From contig JARHVA010001426.1 of NCBI GenBank assembly GCA_037957365.1, forward strand, positions 3,164,001-3,228,000: 64,000 nucleotides of DNA. The letters run 5' to 3'. The notes beneath the pieces are model-generated. The model did not search any database. It had not been told where the DNA came from and worked only from the letters and a program-made list of their open reading frames with translations. The translations under genes and the position numbers were made by a program. Below are positions 47,901 through 59,306 of the stretch, one piece after another; the first letter of the stretch is position 1; each line of letters opens with the position of its first letter. The stretch comes from Torreya grandis. Taxonomy: Eukaryota; Streptophyta; Pinopsida; Cupressales; Taxaceae.

Positions 47901-49300
47901 GTGCATGATCATGCTTTTGAGTCATATAGAGTACACATATGAAATTATGATACAAATAATTTGGATTTAGAAACTGAACTGATAAGGGATACTAAAATTG
48001 AGCCTTTTGGTGCTCATTTAGATTTTACACTCTCTTTCCCTCTTTAAGGGAATTTTATCATACAAATTGGGATGCTTAGTGGACTAGGCCTACAAAGACA
48101 AAACACAAGCCCCAACTTGGTTAACCAACTAGCTACCACACCCCATTCCATAATCACTACTACTAGAGATGCTAGAGGAGGACCAAGAGGAATCAAACTT
48201 CCTCCTTAACGGATAAGGGTTGGACCTTCCCAAAAACAACCCATTCAAGTGCCTCCATCGATGATGTTTTACTATGAGATGACACTACACTTACCTAAAT
48301 ATTGAGTGGAGAATGTGGCAGAACATGTTCATAAATGTGAACTAATTTGGAGGGCATGAGGTATCACCTCTTTAGAATGTAATACCACACAATTTACAAC
48401 TATTATTTTAGATCATGTGCATAAATAGTACCAAAAATTTGACCTTTAGAAAGAGGTGGTCAACTTTGACTAGCTCAAAATAGCCTTCTTGTATGAATTT
48501 GACACTCCTAAATTTGAGAAATAGAGAATAGTATCATTGAAGGACATAAATCAAGGGCTTACTAAAAGTGTGTGCAAATATGATGTAATATTAAAAACAT
48601 TTCTATCTAAAATTTCATTTTAAATTAACACTTATCAGCATGCGTAATGGTTTGTGGGTAGATTATTACTACCCTTCTGATGAACCTTGTCTTAAAGAAT
48701 GTACACTAGCCCATGTGAGGCTTTGGAAGTTATTCTTCATGTTAAGGTAGTTAGAAGCATCAACACCAAGATCAGTCATTTTATGGAAGCACAAATAGCT
48801 TCCATGGCATCATAACTTGATAATTTTATGGCCAATAATGCACATGAAACATGTAGTGGTGTTTAGTGCACTGACTGTGAATTTGAAGGGCATAACAGAG
48901 TAATTGTCTATGTGAGAACATCTGCATGGTAATTAAACAAACATGTGAAATTTGTCATAAGGAATATTATGTCCATTCTTTTCCTCTTTTGTAATGAGAT
49001 ATGTACACTAAGGTGTCTAACTATTGCAAGATCTATGATACCTATACTCATGACATTAATGAAGCTCAAGCATGCGACATGCACCAAACCTTAGTAGTAA
49101 ATAATCAAGACATTAGTGGCTACCATGGACAAGGAAGAGGGTGAGGATGAGGAGGTGTTCATTTTCCACCCAGGACCTATTAAAAATATGGGTCTCTAGA
49201 CTACTATCAAAGGAACTGCCCAGATTAGTTGATGTGCACTTTCTATGAAAATGACCACCGACTGGAAGAGTGCCCTAACTTATATGTGGATATCACAAAG
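47900..49300 (+). pseudogene. Ty3 element 3 gag with zinc-knuckle remnant
   Basis: The retrotransposon gag block is visible at 48520-48840: IVSLKDINQGLTKSVCKYDVILKTFLSKISF, split here as SLKDINQGLTKSV and YDVILKTFLSKISF. Next come a QHA.WFVGRLLL segment and PCEALEVILHVKV. These match the common SL.DL.QG..ESV.EYD.RFK.LLSRI....Q...WFVAGLL pattern. A Cys/His remnant near 49225-49290 reads CTFYENDHRLEECPNL, one Cys replaced by Tyr. A Gly/Arg-rich tract (GHGQGRG-like, about 49120-49155) precedes it, as is common before the knuckle. Stops are numerous. Confidence 0.82.
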
Positions 49301-49839
49301 GAGTAAAATTAAAAGGGAATCAATATTATTCAAATTGATAAACCACATTGGTATTCATGCCTAACTATCCCTATAGTTCAATAGGTAAACATTATCACTC
49401 AAATTAGGGGATAAACCTAGTCGATAGCTAATTCTATCAAGAAAGTGCAATGGGAAGAACCATGAGTTAGAAAGTATTCTGATGTTCAACAACAAAAGGA
49501 TGTCCTCCAGGATACAATGGCACTCATATGAGAACTTCAGGGAGAGATTCAGTTCCTCAAAGACAATGATGTAACATAATGTGTTGTTATGCAAAGGGAA
49601 GTTGAACCTTGACATGTGGTGCAGGATGACTTCTAAGAACTATGCAAACATATGCTAGATGAGGATATTATCCCATAGTTTAGTGCTTGACTTAAGATTC
49701 AAGCCTGAATACCAAATAAGGTTCACTCTCATGTCACTAATCAAAGTTAAGATCATTATTTAAATCATGTTTGGCAATATGACACTCCTAGTTCCTTTAC
49801 TCCCTCAAAAGATAGAAAAATATTAGTTAATACTACAAC

Positions 49840-50113
49840 AATGGATGGGTAATCTAGGACATACTAGTAGATAATGGTGCAGAAGTCAATGTCTAGTCCA
49901 TTGTTATAGCCTTCACCTCATGTCTTATCCATGGCAAATAAGACTCACATGTACCCTATTGGGTTCCTCAAGAATGCAATGGTTGACATATTTAGAAAAC
50001 CATTCAAAGAGGATTTTAAGGTTTTGGAGCTAGCTAAAGCTAATAATTACCCAAATCTATTGGGAAGACCTTGCTTTTATGAGAATTACATAGACTTAAG
50101 CTTCAAGAAGTGA
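49840..50113 (+). pseudogene. Ty3 element 3 aspartic protease
   Basis: ILVDNGAEVNV at 49862-49894 is the active-site motif (usually LIDSGAEVN.LS, catalytic Asp retained). It is followed at once by a stop. After a frame change, MYPIGFLKNAMVDI and NNYPNLLGRPCFYENYIDLSF give the ..P.LLGRPW... block that closes plant Ty3 proteases. The protease would cut the gag-pol polyprotein. It is inactivated by the stop and frameshift. Confidence 0.85.
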
Positions 50114-51499
50114 TACATTAGATTTGAAAACACTAATCAATGTGTGGTAATACCATTATATCAAGCACAGGGAACCTCTTACATAGAGCCTATCCATGTT
50201 GATGAAGATATGAATCATACATATAACATTACTACAAGGAATGATGAGTAACAAGATCCCACTCTAAATGCCATTCTTTGATGGTTAGATACTCAGTCCA
50301 TCTCTGACACTACAAGCAATGTGTGTAATTTTTAGGCTCATGGTGACTACATCCTCATTGGTAGAGTATGCAGCACCATCAATATCTAAGAGAATGTGTC
50401 ATGCTAGTTCAATAAATGACATAGGTTCATTTGCCTTATCACTATCCAAGTCATGAGGGGACCCATCATAGAGGAACCACTTTAAAGACTTGTTGAGGCT
50501 CCAAGTTTCCATGGGTAGATGGAAGTCAAAGATTTCATCTAGTGCCTTGAAGCATTTTACCACATTGATGAAGATCATCTTCAATCTTTGGTTCATCTCT
50601 TAGATGGCAAAACTGCAAGATGGTGGTGAACCCATTGTGAATGACTCCTCTATTGGGATTAGGCATGGTCAACCTTACACCACTAGTTCCATCATGATAA
50701 CAAATTAAAGGGAGTAGTCAGCTACAATAAAATATAAGCCCCTGAGCCCCACCTTGAATCTTATGAAATAATGTGGCAAACCAATGAGTCCTACTTATCA
50801 AAATATTTATGGGTACATGTATTTTGTGGAACTCTATGATTTTGGGGACAAGCATGGTATGTTCATGAAGAGAAACACATGGATACTAGGTTTTAACATC
50901 TACTAAAGGAGAACATAAAGTCATCATTGTCTTATTCATCACCAAGAATAGATTTGTACCTCACCATCCAAACCATATGTGAAGTAGTAGTAGGTGACCC
51001 ATGTCTTGTGGAAGAACATTTGAGGAGTATCCATTAAGACCCTTAGGAGCCCCTACAATTATTATATGAACCATAAATACACTAGGTACCTACACCCATA
51101 CCAGTCCTTTATCTAAACCAACATGAAGATATTTGCTTGGGAAAATAAAATATTGTCTTCCAAGTAGATGAAGGAGAAGGTCCACTCCATTTGACTCATT
51201 ATCTAACAATTTAGATATTACTATGGATTTTAGCACAATAATTGTTCAGGACATAAGTGTCAATATGGATAACCCCTACCATGGGCCTATTTAAATTGTT
51301 CAACACAACATCAGATTAGAATAAGAATCAAAGTTAGCTATCATAGGAAACCATTAGAATGACATAGAGATTAAAAAAATATTTGAGGTTCTAAAATAAT
51401 ATTAGGATGTCTTCTAAAAAACCTACTATGAAATGAAAGGATTCTACCTATCCTTAAGTAAAATGCACATCAATTTAATTGACAGTGCTCGACTAGTAA

Positions 51500-52330
51500 A
51501 AAATGCCCATATAAAATGAATCCTAATCTTGGGGCACACATTAAAGAGGAGATTAACAATATGATCTGCACGAGAGTAATCATTCCCATTATTGAATATG
51601 AGTGGATTAGTCCCATGGTGATTAGTATCGAAAAGGATGGATGCATCCGTATCTATGTGGATTATCGAGTGCTCAATGTATCTTATGTAACATATCACTT
51701 TCCAAAACCATTCATAGAGGAAATCCTTGAAGGTGTTGCTGGTTATGAAGAGTACTCTATTATATATGGATTTTTGGGGTACCATTAGGTCCAAATAGCT
51801 AAATAAGACAATCCCAAGGCAACCTTCACCATAGAATATGTATCATTTGCCTATACCATTATGCCTTTCGGGTTGAAAAATGCACCAATAGTGTTTTCAT
51901 GAAAAGGAGTTGAATCCTTTAAGGACTTCATCCACAAGTTCCACCAAGTCTTTTTGAATTAATAGATGGTATATGGTTTGGTCAAAGACCATTAAGCTAA
52001 CCACATACTTATGCTTGATTACTATTGGGTATTACAAATCTAATTAAACTTAAAGAAGTGCTTGTTTGTGACACTTTTTGGTGTGTTCCTAGGGCATATT
52101 ATTTGTAAGGAAGGACTCCTGGTAGACCCAATGAAGGTATTTTTTATTCTTCACCTTTTAGCACCCAAATTTTAGCATAAGGTTCATACCTTTTTGGGCC
52201 ATACATATTATTAAAAAAAGTAATTTGTGGTTATCCAAAGATTATCGTACCCCTAGAATAACTTATAAAGTAGAATGAGCATTTCATATGGACTTACTCT
52301 TGTACAAAGACATTTGAAACACTCAAGGAA
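51500..52330 (+). pseudogene. Ty3 element 3 reverse transcriptase
   Basis: Motifs in order: HIKEEINNMICTRVIIPI, WISPMVISIEKDGCIRIYVDYRVLN (the R.CVD.R.LN block), HFPKPFIEEILEGVAG, a decayed D.FSGYHQV region with a stop, ATFTIEYVSFAYTIMPFGLKNAP (PFGL.NAP at 51861-51887), FIHKFHQVFLN, then MVYGLV where Y.DD.. is expected (catalytic Asp pair not recognisable), and FLGHIICKEGLLVDPMKV at the RT/RNase H border. The first 90 codons (51516-51785) are open. The Ty3 superfamily assignment is firm. The missing YxDD aspartates and the stops make it inactive. Confidence 0.9.
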
Positions 52331-52369
52331 AAGCTAGTCACTACTCTTATTATCCAATTCCCCAATTAG

Positions 52370-52800
52370 ACAAATCTAGTTCATGTCCATGTTGATACAT
52401 CTAGCATGGTCATTGGTTTTATTCTTACACAACCAGGTGAAGGTCACCTGGATCACACAATCTACTTTGCTAGCAAAACGCTCACACCACTATGTAACAT
52501 AAAGCACTATCAATGGTTTGTGCTTTGTGTAAGTTTAGACAATACCTTTTAGCCACTCCTTTTATTTTTTCTATAGATCATGAGGCTTTGAAGTACCTTG
52601 TCAATAAACCCATACTACATGGATGGACCTATTGTTGGATTGTTTTTTTCCAGGAATTACAATTTTTAGTGATGATAAAACCTAGGAAAGCCAATTGTGG
52701 CCCTGAACACCTACCATGAATTGAGATTGGAGAACCACCATGCACCATAGATTATGATCTCAATAATTTAAATCTCTTTTGAATTACATGGGTGCCTAAA
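52370..52800 (+). pseudogene. Ty3 element 3 RNase H
   Basis: LVHVHVDTSSMVIGFILTQPGEG begins with the first catalytic Asp (usually .VY.DAS..A.G..L.Q). It is followed by HTIYFASKTLT and, one frame over, LLATPFIFSIDHEALKYLVNKP (F.v.tDH.aLkyl.nkp), then LQFLVMIKPRKANCGPEHLP, where the normal text has V..kpGk.n..AD.LSR. The frame is broken at least twice. It lies between RT and integrase as expected. Confidence 0.87.
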
Positions 52801-52989
52801 TAATTGGAAGACATTATGGCATTCTTGGCCACTAGTTTTGTGCCTAACTGTCTCACCTCTTAAGCCAAGAAGTAACTCATGATTTGCATCATACCTTTTC
52901 ATCTTATAAAATGTGATATTTACAAAATGGGCCATGATGAAGTTATTCAACATTATGTAATGCAATATGAGAACCATGAGGTACTTCAT

Positions 52990-54070
52990 GAAGTTTATGA
53001 AGTTATTGTTGGTGGACACTATGTTGGAGAGGCAAATACATAGAAGGTTCTGCTAGCTAGATTATGGTGGCTAACTCTCTTCGAAGATGCTAAAGCATAT
53101 GTTAAGCAATGTGACATATGTCAATGTATAGGCAAACCTAATTATAGAGATGTTATGCCTCTATAACACATTCCTTCATATGAACCCTTTGAAAAATCTG
53201 TTATTTATTTTATTGGTCCTATCACTCTAGCAGGATGATTGATAGGTTCTCAATACATCATTGTAGCAACTGACTATCTTATGCATTGGGTTGAATCCAT
53301 GTCAACAAAGGATTGTAGTAATACTATTTATATGAGGTTCATCTGGGAAAATATCATAACTCAGTTTGGATGACCCATGAGTTTTACCAATGATCAAGGA
53401 GCTCACTTTTTGAATGAAATAATTTGCATCTTACTGGCTGAGTTCATGATCACACACCATAAAACAACCCCATATCACCCGCAAGCTAATTGAACTATTG
53501 AGGATTTAAACAAAATCTTAGGTACCACCTTGACAAATATTTATGACATTGGATGAATGGATTAAGATGATAGGGTATTTCTAGTTCTATGGGCTTACCA
53601 AATAACCTACAAGCACCTAAACAAAAGCACGCCATTCAACATGGTGTATGGTAAGAAGTAGTCCTACCATTAGAGTTCTTGGTACCATCTCTATGTATCA
53701 TGTGCATAAGACAACTAGATGAAAAGTCATCTCTAAAATCATGCCTAGACATTTTATTTCAACTTGACAAGGCTTGATTCCTCTTTTATTGGAGCCAAAA
53801 TGTAGAAAAACACAAGCAAAAGGCATGGCATAATCACTATAGAAAGAACAAAACATTTTATATAGGAATAAAGGTCTTATTTTATGACTCTAACTTCGTG
53901 TACCACCTAGAAAATCTCCACATAAATTGGTATGGCCCTTTTATAATACATAGCATAAGACATACCAGAGCCTATCGGTTATAAAGGATGGATGGTTAGT
54001 TCCTTCCTGGGCACTATACTGGAATCCAAATTAGGTTGTATTTCACTTCAAACTAGATAAAGTTTTTGTT
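52990..54070 (+). pseudogene. Ty3 element 3 integrase
   Basis: An H2C2 zinc-binding part is visible as GGHYVGEAN, ARLWWLTLFEDAKAYVKQCDICQ. The DDE core follows: FIGPITLAG, then YIIVATDYLMHWVES (Asp 1, near 53268), TNDQGAHFLNEI (Asp 2), and TTPYHPQAN.TIEDLNK, where a stop replaces Gly and the catalytic Glu lies in the IED. Then come LWAYQITYKHLNKSTPFNMVYG and a degenerate C-terminal tail. Integrase would join cDNA to target DNA. Three or more stops disable it. Confidence 0.92.
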
Positions 54071-54210
54071 GTGATAAATAAGGATTATACCATTAGTTTA
54101 TAATTTATTGCTTTCAATAAAAGTGTTGCCTTTATTACACATAAATTTCCCTTTCTATAATTTTGTTTTCAAAATTTTTATTCTTTTCATGGAAGACCAT
54201 GACATGTTTT

Positions 54211-54220
54211 AGTGTGGGGT
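54211..54220 (+). promoter_or_regulatory. Central PPT-like tract of Ty3 element 3
   Basis: TTAGTGTGGGGTAAGAAG compares with ATAGTGTGGAGTGA just before the 3' LTR. In large plant Ty3 elements a purine-rich tract commonly follows integrase. A role as second plus-strand primer is inference. Confidence 0.4.
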
Positions 54221-54651
54221 AAGAAGTCAAATTCAAAAAGACAAATATGAAAAGAGTGCAAGTTACTTAGGTGCGTGATTTACATGGGAACATAAGTTAT
54301 TAAGGGCACGTAAGGTACTAAAGGCACACAAATCACTTAAGGCATGAAGGGGTATGGTTTCTGCCATAAGTTAGAAATTTAAAGGAGATAGTTGTCTCTC
54401 ACCTCACAAAAAGCATGGGACACAACTGTCATCCACTTCCAAGAAAGGCATGACATAGGATGTGTCATTAATGCAAAAATATTACTCATGGAAAAAATGT
54501 GTCAATGGTGTGATCGGACAACACCATTAATCCATTAATTACAAAAATCAAGTATCCAAATACGATGGTTTTTAAAGATATACATTAAATGCTATGAATT
54601 AATGGGTGAAAAAAGGCATTAATGAGTGTGAACCCCTATTAGAGCCTATAA

Positions 54652-54660
54652 ATAGGCAAG
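54652..54660 (+). promoter_or_regulatory. Internal TATA box (CTATAAATAG)
   Basis: A good plant TATA context, GAGCCTATAAATAGGCAAGC, about 650 bp upstream of the unfamiliar 3' coding region. It could drive a separate transcript of that region. Confidence 0.45.
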
Positions 54661-55299
54661 CTAAACCCATTTCATAATTTACCTTGTGTTTATTTTCAAA
54701 TTAATAGAGCTAAAGATCAAAACAACTACCAAATCTAAAGATCAAGTGATTGCCAAAGCTGAGATGATCAAACCCTTTGAATATCCTTAGAAACCATGCA
54801 GATCATTACCAAGATTGAGAAGAGAGATTCCATGTCTATTTTTTGGGAAAAGTTTTAGTTTTGAAAGTTTTAGGTTACAAGTCCACCATTAAAGGGTGCT
54901 TAAGCTCAAACTACTGAATCAATAATCTGTGACCATGTATTCCTTTGGAAATGTTGGGTGGCCATATGTTAACCTTTCATTTCCTTGAAGGGTAATATGG
55001 CATAAGAAAAAGGCTAAGAGACTTGGTACCTTGAAAATAATACTTGAGGAAGAAAAGGTGAGAGAATGAGACTGGGTTCCAATTAGGGAAGAGACCCTAG
55101 AAGAACAAGCAATGCCTAAAAAACAAGTATAAATCATAGCAATAGAATATGAGTAGCATGTGAAAGAAGGAAAGGAAAGTATGGTACAAAAATCAAAGCA
55201 AGCGTATTCATCTTCTTTATAAAAAGCTCAATCATCCTCACCCCTTCTCTATTTATTAAAAATATGCAATATCTGTATTCAATGTTACATTAGGAAAAC

Positions 55300-58200
55300 T
55301 AGGTATCTATGGTCTTTACTTGCACCATCTTTGATTATAATCACTGCCAACGTAGGAATGAGGTTGAGCTCTAAAATGATTATCAAGTGGAGACCACCAA
55401 CACTAAGAATCAATTTTTGTATGACCTCATAATATTTAATTTGTTAGATGCTATAAGATTATTCTATCTATTCAACTTGCCCTATTTTTGTAAGCCTTTG
55501 GAGGTAGTTCAATTCCTCCTTTTGCACATCCATGAGGACTATATCTACTTCATTAGGTGAAACATGAAAATCACTCTGGAAAGAATCAATAGGGTCACGA
55601 GACTACGTTGCTCAATTTTGAGCATAATTAATGACTTGGATGACACTGAGGAGATACAAAAGACTACCATGGTGCTATTGTATGAAAAGAAGGGCCATGT
55701 CATGCATATCAATAACCTACAAGATCCCACCCTCTGGGTAGCTGCATGGATCATAATGACCAAGATTAGAGGGATTGATCATTGAAAATAAGTTGACATG
55801 GTGCACCTATACATTGCATATCAGGTCTCACAAGGGCTAAAGATCAACTAGGCTATGTACTTCACCCAAAATATTGTTGAAGATGTAGAATCTGCCCATC
55901 ATGAGATATAATATAGATTTATATGTGAGGTTTTCCTCCTCTTAATGGTTTTCGATGAAATTGAGGTGCTAGACTACATCACTAGAGTGCTAAACTAGTT
56001 GTACCCTCCCATGCACAAATGTCTTGTTGAATGTTATAAGGCATTCACATGCCCTAGTCACATCACCCCATCATACAAGATCAAGATGAGGTACTAGTTT
56101 TATGGGATGAAGGTAGTGTTTGGAGATGAGTGGTGCATCCCCAAGGACCTAACCCCTTTAGCTATAGAACAAGAATAGTTTGATGTAAAGCAATACTTCT
56201 CTCTCACATAGATCTTAATGAATCCATTCAGAGAACTCTCATCATGACTTGAGTTATCATATTCCTTATCAATGTGGTACTTCATAGAACCTATTAATCA
56301 GATATATGACATGTAGCTTATAATATTATAGGATGAAAGGATAGACTCTAAAATCACACCCTCCATAAATTATATGTTTATCTAGGTAAGAAGGCCTATA
56401 TGGAGAAGATGGAAACATATTTGATCGACATACAGGTAAAGAAAACTTTGGTCAAGGAGTAAGTTTATAAAAAATTATAAATTTTGTACCCACATAAGAA
56501 CCCATAGGGTAGAGACCCTAAGGAGAAACTCCCTTCAACACCACCTCTGGAGGAGAAGAAGTGGCCAGATGTGGGTGCTAGCACACGCGATCACTAGGCC
56601 TACCAAAAATGACAAAAGAATATAGAGAAATAGTCCTCCAAACTTATGCAACCCCATCCCTCTATACCACCCCCACCTTTCCCTTCACCATCTCCACATT
56701 CATCCCCATCTCCACCTCACAGTTATTCATCTCCTCTATGTTCTACATCTACACTCTTTTCTTCCCCATTTATCATCTCCTTAGCCTACTCCCTCTCTTT
56801 CTCCACCAACTTCTCCACCTCTGCCTCCACCTTATCCACCCCCACCTTCTCCACCTCTACCATTTCCCATAGGTACTTCTACTACACAAGATTTCCACTA
56901 GTAACCCCCAAAGTAAGCACCCCAATAAGAAGTTCCTAATGTATAGGTCCATTTCTTAGGTTGGGGTTCTGAGAAAAATTCCTCCCTAGTGTGGGAGGAG
57001 AAAGCCACCTATGATGACTCCCTAATTGATGTTGAAACACAATACAATGAGAGGATGGTGAAGAATAATGTACAATGGTCACTGGTGGTAATGAGGAGGC
57101 TGAGCTTAAGCATGACCCTAGTAAGGGGAAGGGATAAATTGAGACCTAAGAAGAGCATGTTGAAGGTGCAATGGGTAATACACATGGATGTTATTAGTTT
57201 AGTATTCAATAAAATATGCCCTATCTTTAGCTATACTTCATACCCAAGGAGGTAACTATATAAATAAGAAAGCAAGTGCCTTCCTACTTGGTATGTATAA
57301 TGAGGAGTACTTGTTTAAACTCCCACAAGATAACCTTTCCTTGGGCCCAGATGCTCCAATGTTTTCAAAACCATTGTGGGTAGATCCATAAAAGATCTGC
57401 CTTCTTCTAGAAAGCATCACATTTTTTAAATTAAGCATGGGAATAATATTCCAAAATATTTTTTTGGATTCTTATGCATGCATGACTGAAAGGAAACATG
57501 TTAGATTTATAGGCATGTACAATAAAGAAGTTGTAGAGAAACAAACACTTGCCAAAGAAGTGACCACATTAAAAAAATATCTATAAGAGGCCACAAAGGA
57601 AAAATTAAGGGTCTTAAACCTTTTCAAAACAATTTTGAATGAAGACCCAATGCTAGCAGATGGTGTAGCCCTTAATGAGGATGCCATAGGAAAGTTAGAG
57701 ACCTTGGTGGAACTATTTGATCAAATGATGCAAGGAGCAAATCTCATCATGATATGAGGGGTTAGATTTAGTTTAATAGTTCACTAAGGATGTTGACATC
57801 TGCAAATGCACCATAGAAACAGTTGGGAGGGGGGGTTATCCCCATTTCGGATGGAATTTTTACAAGGCTAGTGTACCCTAATAAAGTCTTGGAGGCTCAG
57901 CTTCAAGCTTAAAAAGCACATAGGTAACAACTGACTGATGCTACACTCCTAATAAAAGACCAGGTCATGCATGCAAAAGCCTTTAGGGATGTAGAGATGA
58001 TGGATGACATCATCATTAAACATTGTCAATAACTAAATGTAAATTTTGTAACCCTCAGAGGATAGGTTGAGAAGGAGGTTTCTACACTTGAAGACATGTA
58101 GAAGGAGGCCGTCGTATCCTTAGACGAACAAGTTAAGAAATCTAGTGGGACCCCTAGCTAACCTAAGAAGATAAATAAAATAAAAGAAACAATAGGATAA

Positions 58201-58320
58201 ATAAATATGAAATTTCTCAAGGCATTATCCTAGTAGGATAATCTGAAGAAGGAACTCAAGTAGTCAGGCCCTGAATTTTTGAAGGATGCTAGTGTGGCTT
58301 AGTCTAGGATAGACTAAGAG
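55300..58320 (+). pseudogene. Unidentified degenerate 3' coding region of Ty3 element 3
   Basis: It lies between integrase and the 3' LTR, where some plant Ty3 lineages carry an env-like or accessory ORF. Readable pieces in order: FKPLEVVQFLLLHIHEDYIYF-like text; a 74-codon frame with LRCSILSIINDLDDTEEIQKTTMVLLYEKKGHVMHINNL split at DDTEEIQKTTMVLLYEKKG; VSQGLKIN then AMYFTQNIVEDVESAHHEI; CEVFLLLMVFDEIEVLDYI; GMKVVFGDEWCIPKDLTPLA; a Pro/Ser-rich part (56640-56940); then Glu/Lys-rich, coiled-coil-like pieces (EKQTLAKEVTTLKKYL, AIGKLETLVELFDQMM, QVMHAKAFRDVEMMDDI). No enzyme motif and no clear transmembrane segment. GLKIN..YFTQNI vaguely resembles accessory ORFs of plant retroelements. Function unknown. 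Confidence 0.5.
56640..56940 (+). repeat. Proline/serine-rich low-complexity tract
   Basis: A C/T-rich stretch of CCACC, TCTCCACC and TCATC repeats encoding Pro/Ser-rich text in one frame and Leu/His-rich text in another. It links the N- and C-terminal parts of the unidentified 3' region, as a flexible linker might. Confidence 0.6.
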
Positions 58321-58323
58321 CAT

Positions 58324-58335
58324 AGTGTGGAGTGA
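58324..58335 (+). promoter_or_regulatory. Polypurine tract of Ty3 element 3
   Basis: AGTGTGGAGTGA immediately precedes the 3' LTR start TGTTGG. Its position fixes the LTR boundary. The purine content has been reduced by mutation. Confidence 0.6.
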
Positions 58336-59301
58336 TGTTGGCCCCATAATTTTGACTAAGTGTTATCCCATTTTGGCATGGAAGGACCATGGTGCATAAC
58401 TGATAGGTGCAGAAACATCATGGCATAGAACCTAAAGGGAGCAAGAGGACAACATAGCAAATGAACTATCATGAGAGGAACTAGTCAGAAGAGAATGAGT
58501 CATAAGGGACCTAAGGATGTAGGACTCAAAATGAAAGAGGAAGACTAGGGGATCACATGGAAAGTGGGAGAAGTTGGAAAAATGATTAAAATGGGTCACT
58601 ATGATCTTATTAATAGGAATTTTTACACCAACATGTAAGAAGAATAACACATGGTAATAAAGATATAACATAGAGCGAGGATATAGGGGTTGTAGAGGCC
58701 TAGATCTTTAGGAAGAACTGATTGTTAAGTGCCATGACTCTTAATCTGTTGAGATTTTGTTGGCCAATTGTTCAAGCCATTAATGATTATAAACACTTGG
58801 TAAGGGTAAAATAAGTATAAATACTCCTGTTGTAAAGCATTACGAGATATATAGAGAGATAGATGGAGGAATTTTGGAATGACAATATAATGGGTCTTTA
58901 AGCTTAATATATGACATAGTAGGTTGTATCAATTTTTGTTACTATGATTGATGGTATGAATTGCGCCTAAACTTTTATGTGAAAGATACCTTATTTTATT
59001 TTCTAAGAACTTAATTCTAATAGAAGATGACTATAATCTGCATGATGATATTAATCAAACCTAGAACTCATAGGAATAAAGTAGTATGATTATGATTTTT
59101 TATAATCTTTATTTAATTGATGTAAAGAGAAGAATATGAATAAGTTATCCAAACTATGCGAAAAAACCTACGAGAACCAATTCTTTGTCATGTGCTTCAA
59201 GTGAGCACACAAGAGACAAGTCTTGCATGAAAGGTCCAATGCACTAGCTCATTGGGCTAGAATTTAGCACCAAAGTTAGAATTTGCTAAAATAACTCAAT
59301 A
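58336..59301 (+). repeat. Ty3 element 3 3' LTR
   Basis: It starts TGTTGGCCCCATAATTTTG and ends AACTCAATA (ancestrally CA). TATAAATA is at 58816-58823. It aligns along its length with the 5' LTR (for example AGCTCATTGGGCTAGA, GACATAGTAGGTT) with many substitutions. Confidence 0.92.
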
Positions 59302-59306
59302 ATTTG
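59302..59306. repeat. TSD of Ty3 element 3, right copy (ATTTG)
   Basis: Exact copy of 46063-46067. The LINE 2 RNase H reading on the minus strand ends here in GPLGIQ and resumes at 46067 with MNHVLEA. Confidence 0.9.

Larger units (their letters stand above)
54071..55300 (+). other. Internal promoter-like and LTR-like stretch after integrase
   Basis: Non-coding. It holds a PPT-like tract (AGTGTGGGGT, 54211-54220) like the one before the 3' LTR. Next is a 430-bp segment with GGCA.G.../TTAAGGGCACG-type words, then a TATA box (54652) and leader-like DNA. It looks like a U3-R segment placed inside the element, but no LTR copy matches it here. Confidence 0.45.
46068..59301 (+). mobile_element. 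Ty3/gypsy LTR-retrotransposon 3, structurally complete (13.2 kb), nested in LINE 2
   Basis: LTRs at 46068-47051 and 58336-59301 share their whole length, including a TATA box. They have TG starts and CA ends (right copy mutated to TA) and a perfect 5-bp TSD. Between them on the plus strand lie gag, zinc knuckle, protease, RT, RNase H and integrase in Ty3 order. Then come about 4.3 kb of non-pol DNA holding an internal PPT-like tract, a TATA box and an unfamiliar degenerate coding region. Size and layout recall large plant Ty3 lineages (Athila/Tat/Ogre-type) with extra ORFs, but I cannot assign the lineage. All frames are broken. LTR divergence looks around 15% by eye. Confidence 0.95.

Noticed and set aside
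54652..54660. Internal LTR of a further nested element in Ty3 element 3
   Set aside because: PPT-like and TATA features are present, but there is no second LTR copy, no TSD and no clear end, so it is kept only as a promoter-like stretch.
56646..56939. Proline-rich protein gene (97 codons, Pro/Ser)
   Set aside because: It is a low-complexity part of the degenerate 3' region of Ty3 element 3, open in two frames because of C/T bias, without a start context or signal peptide.
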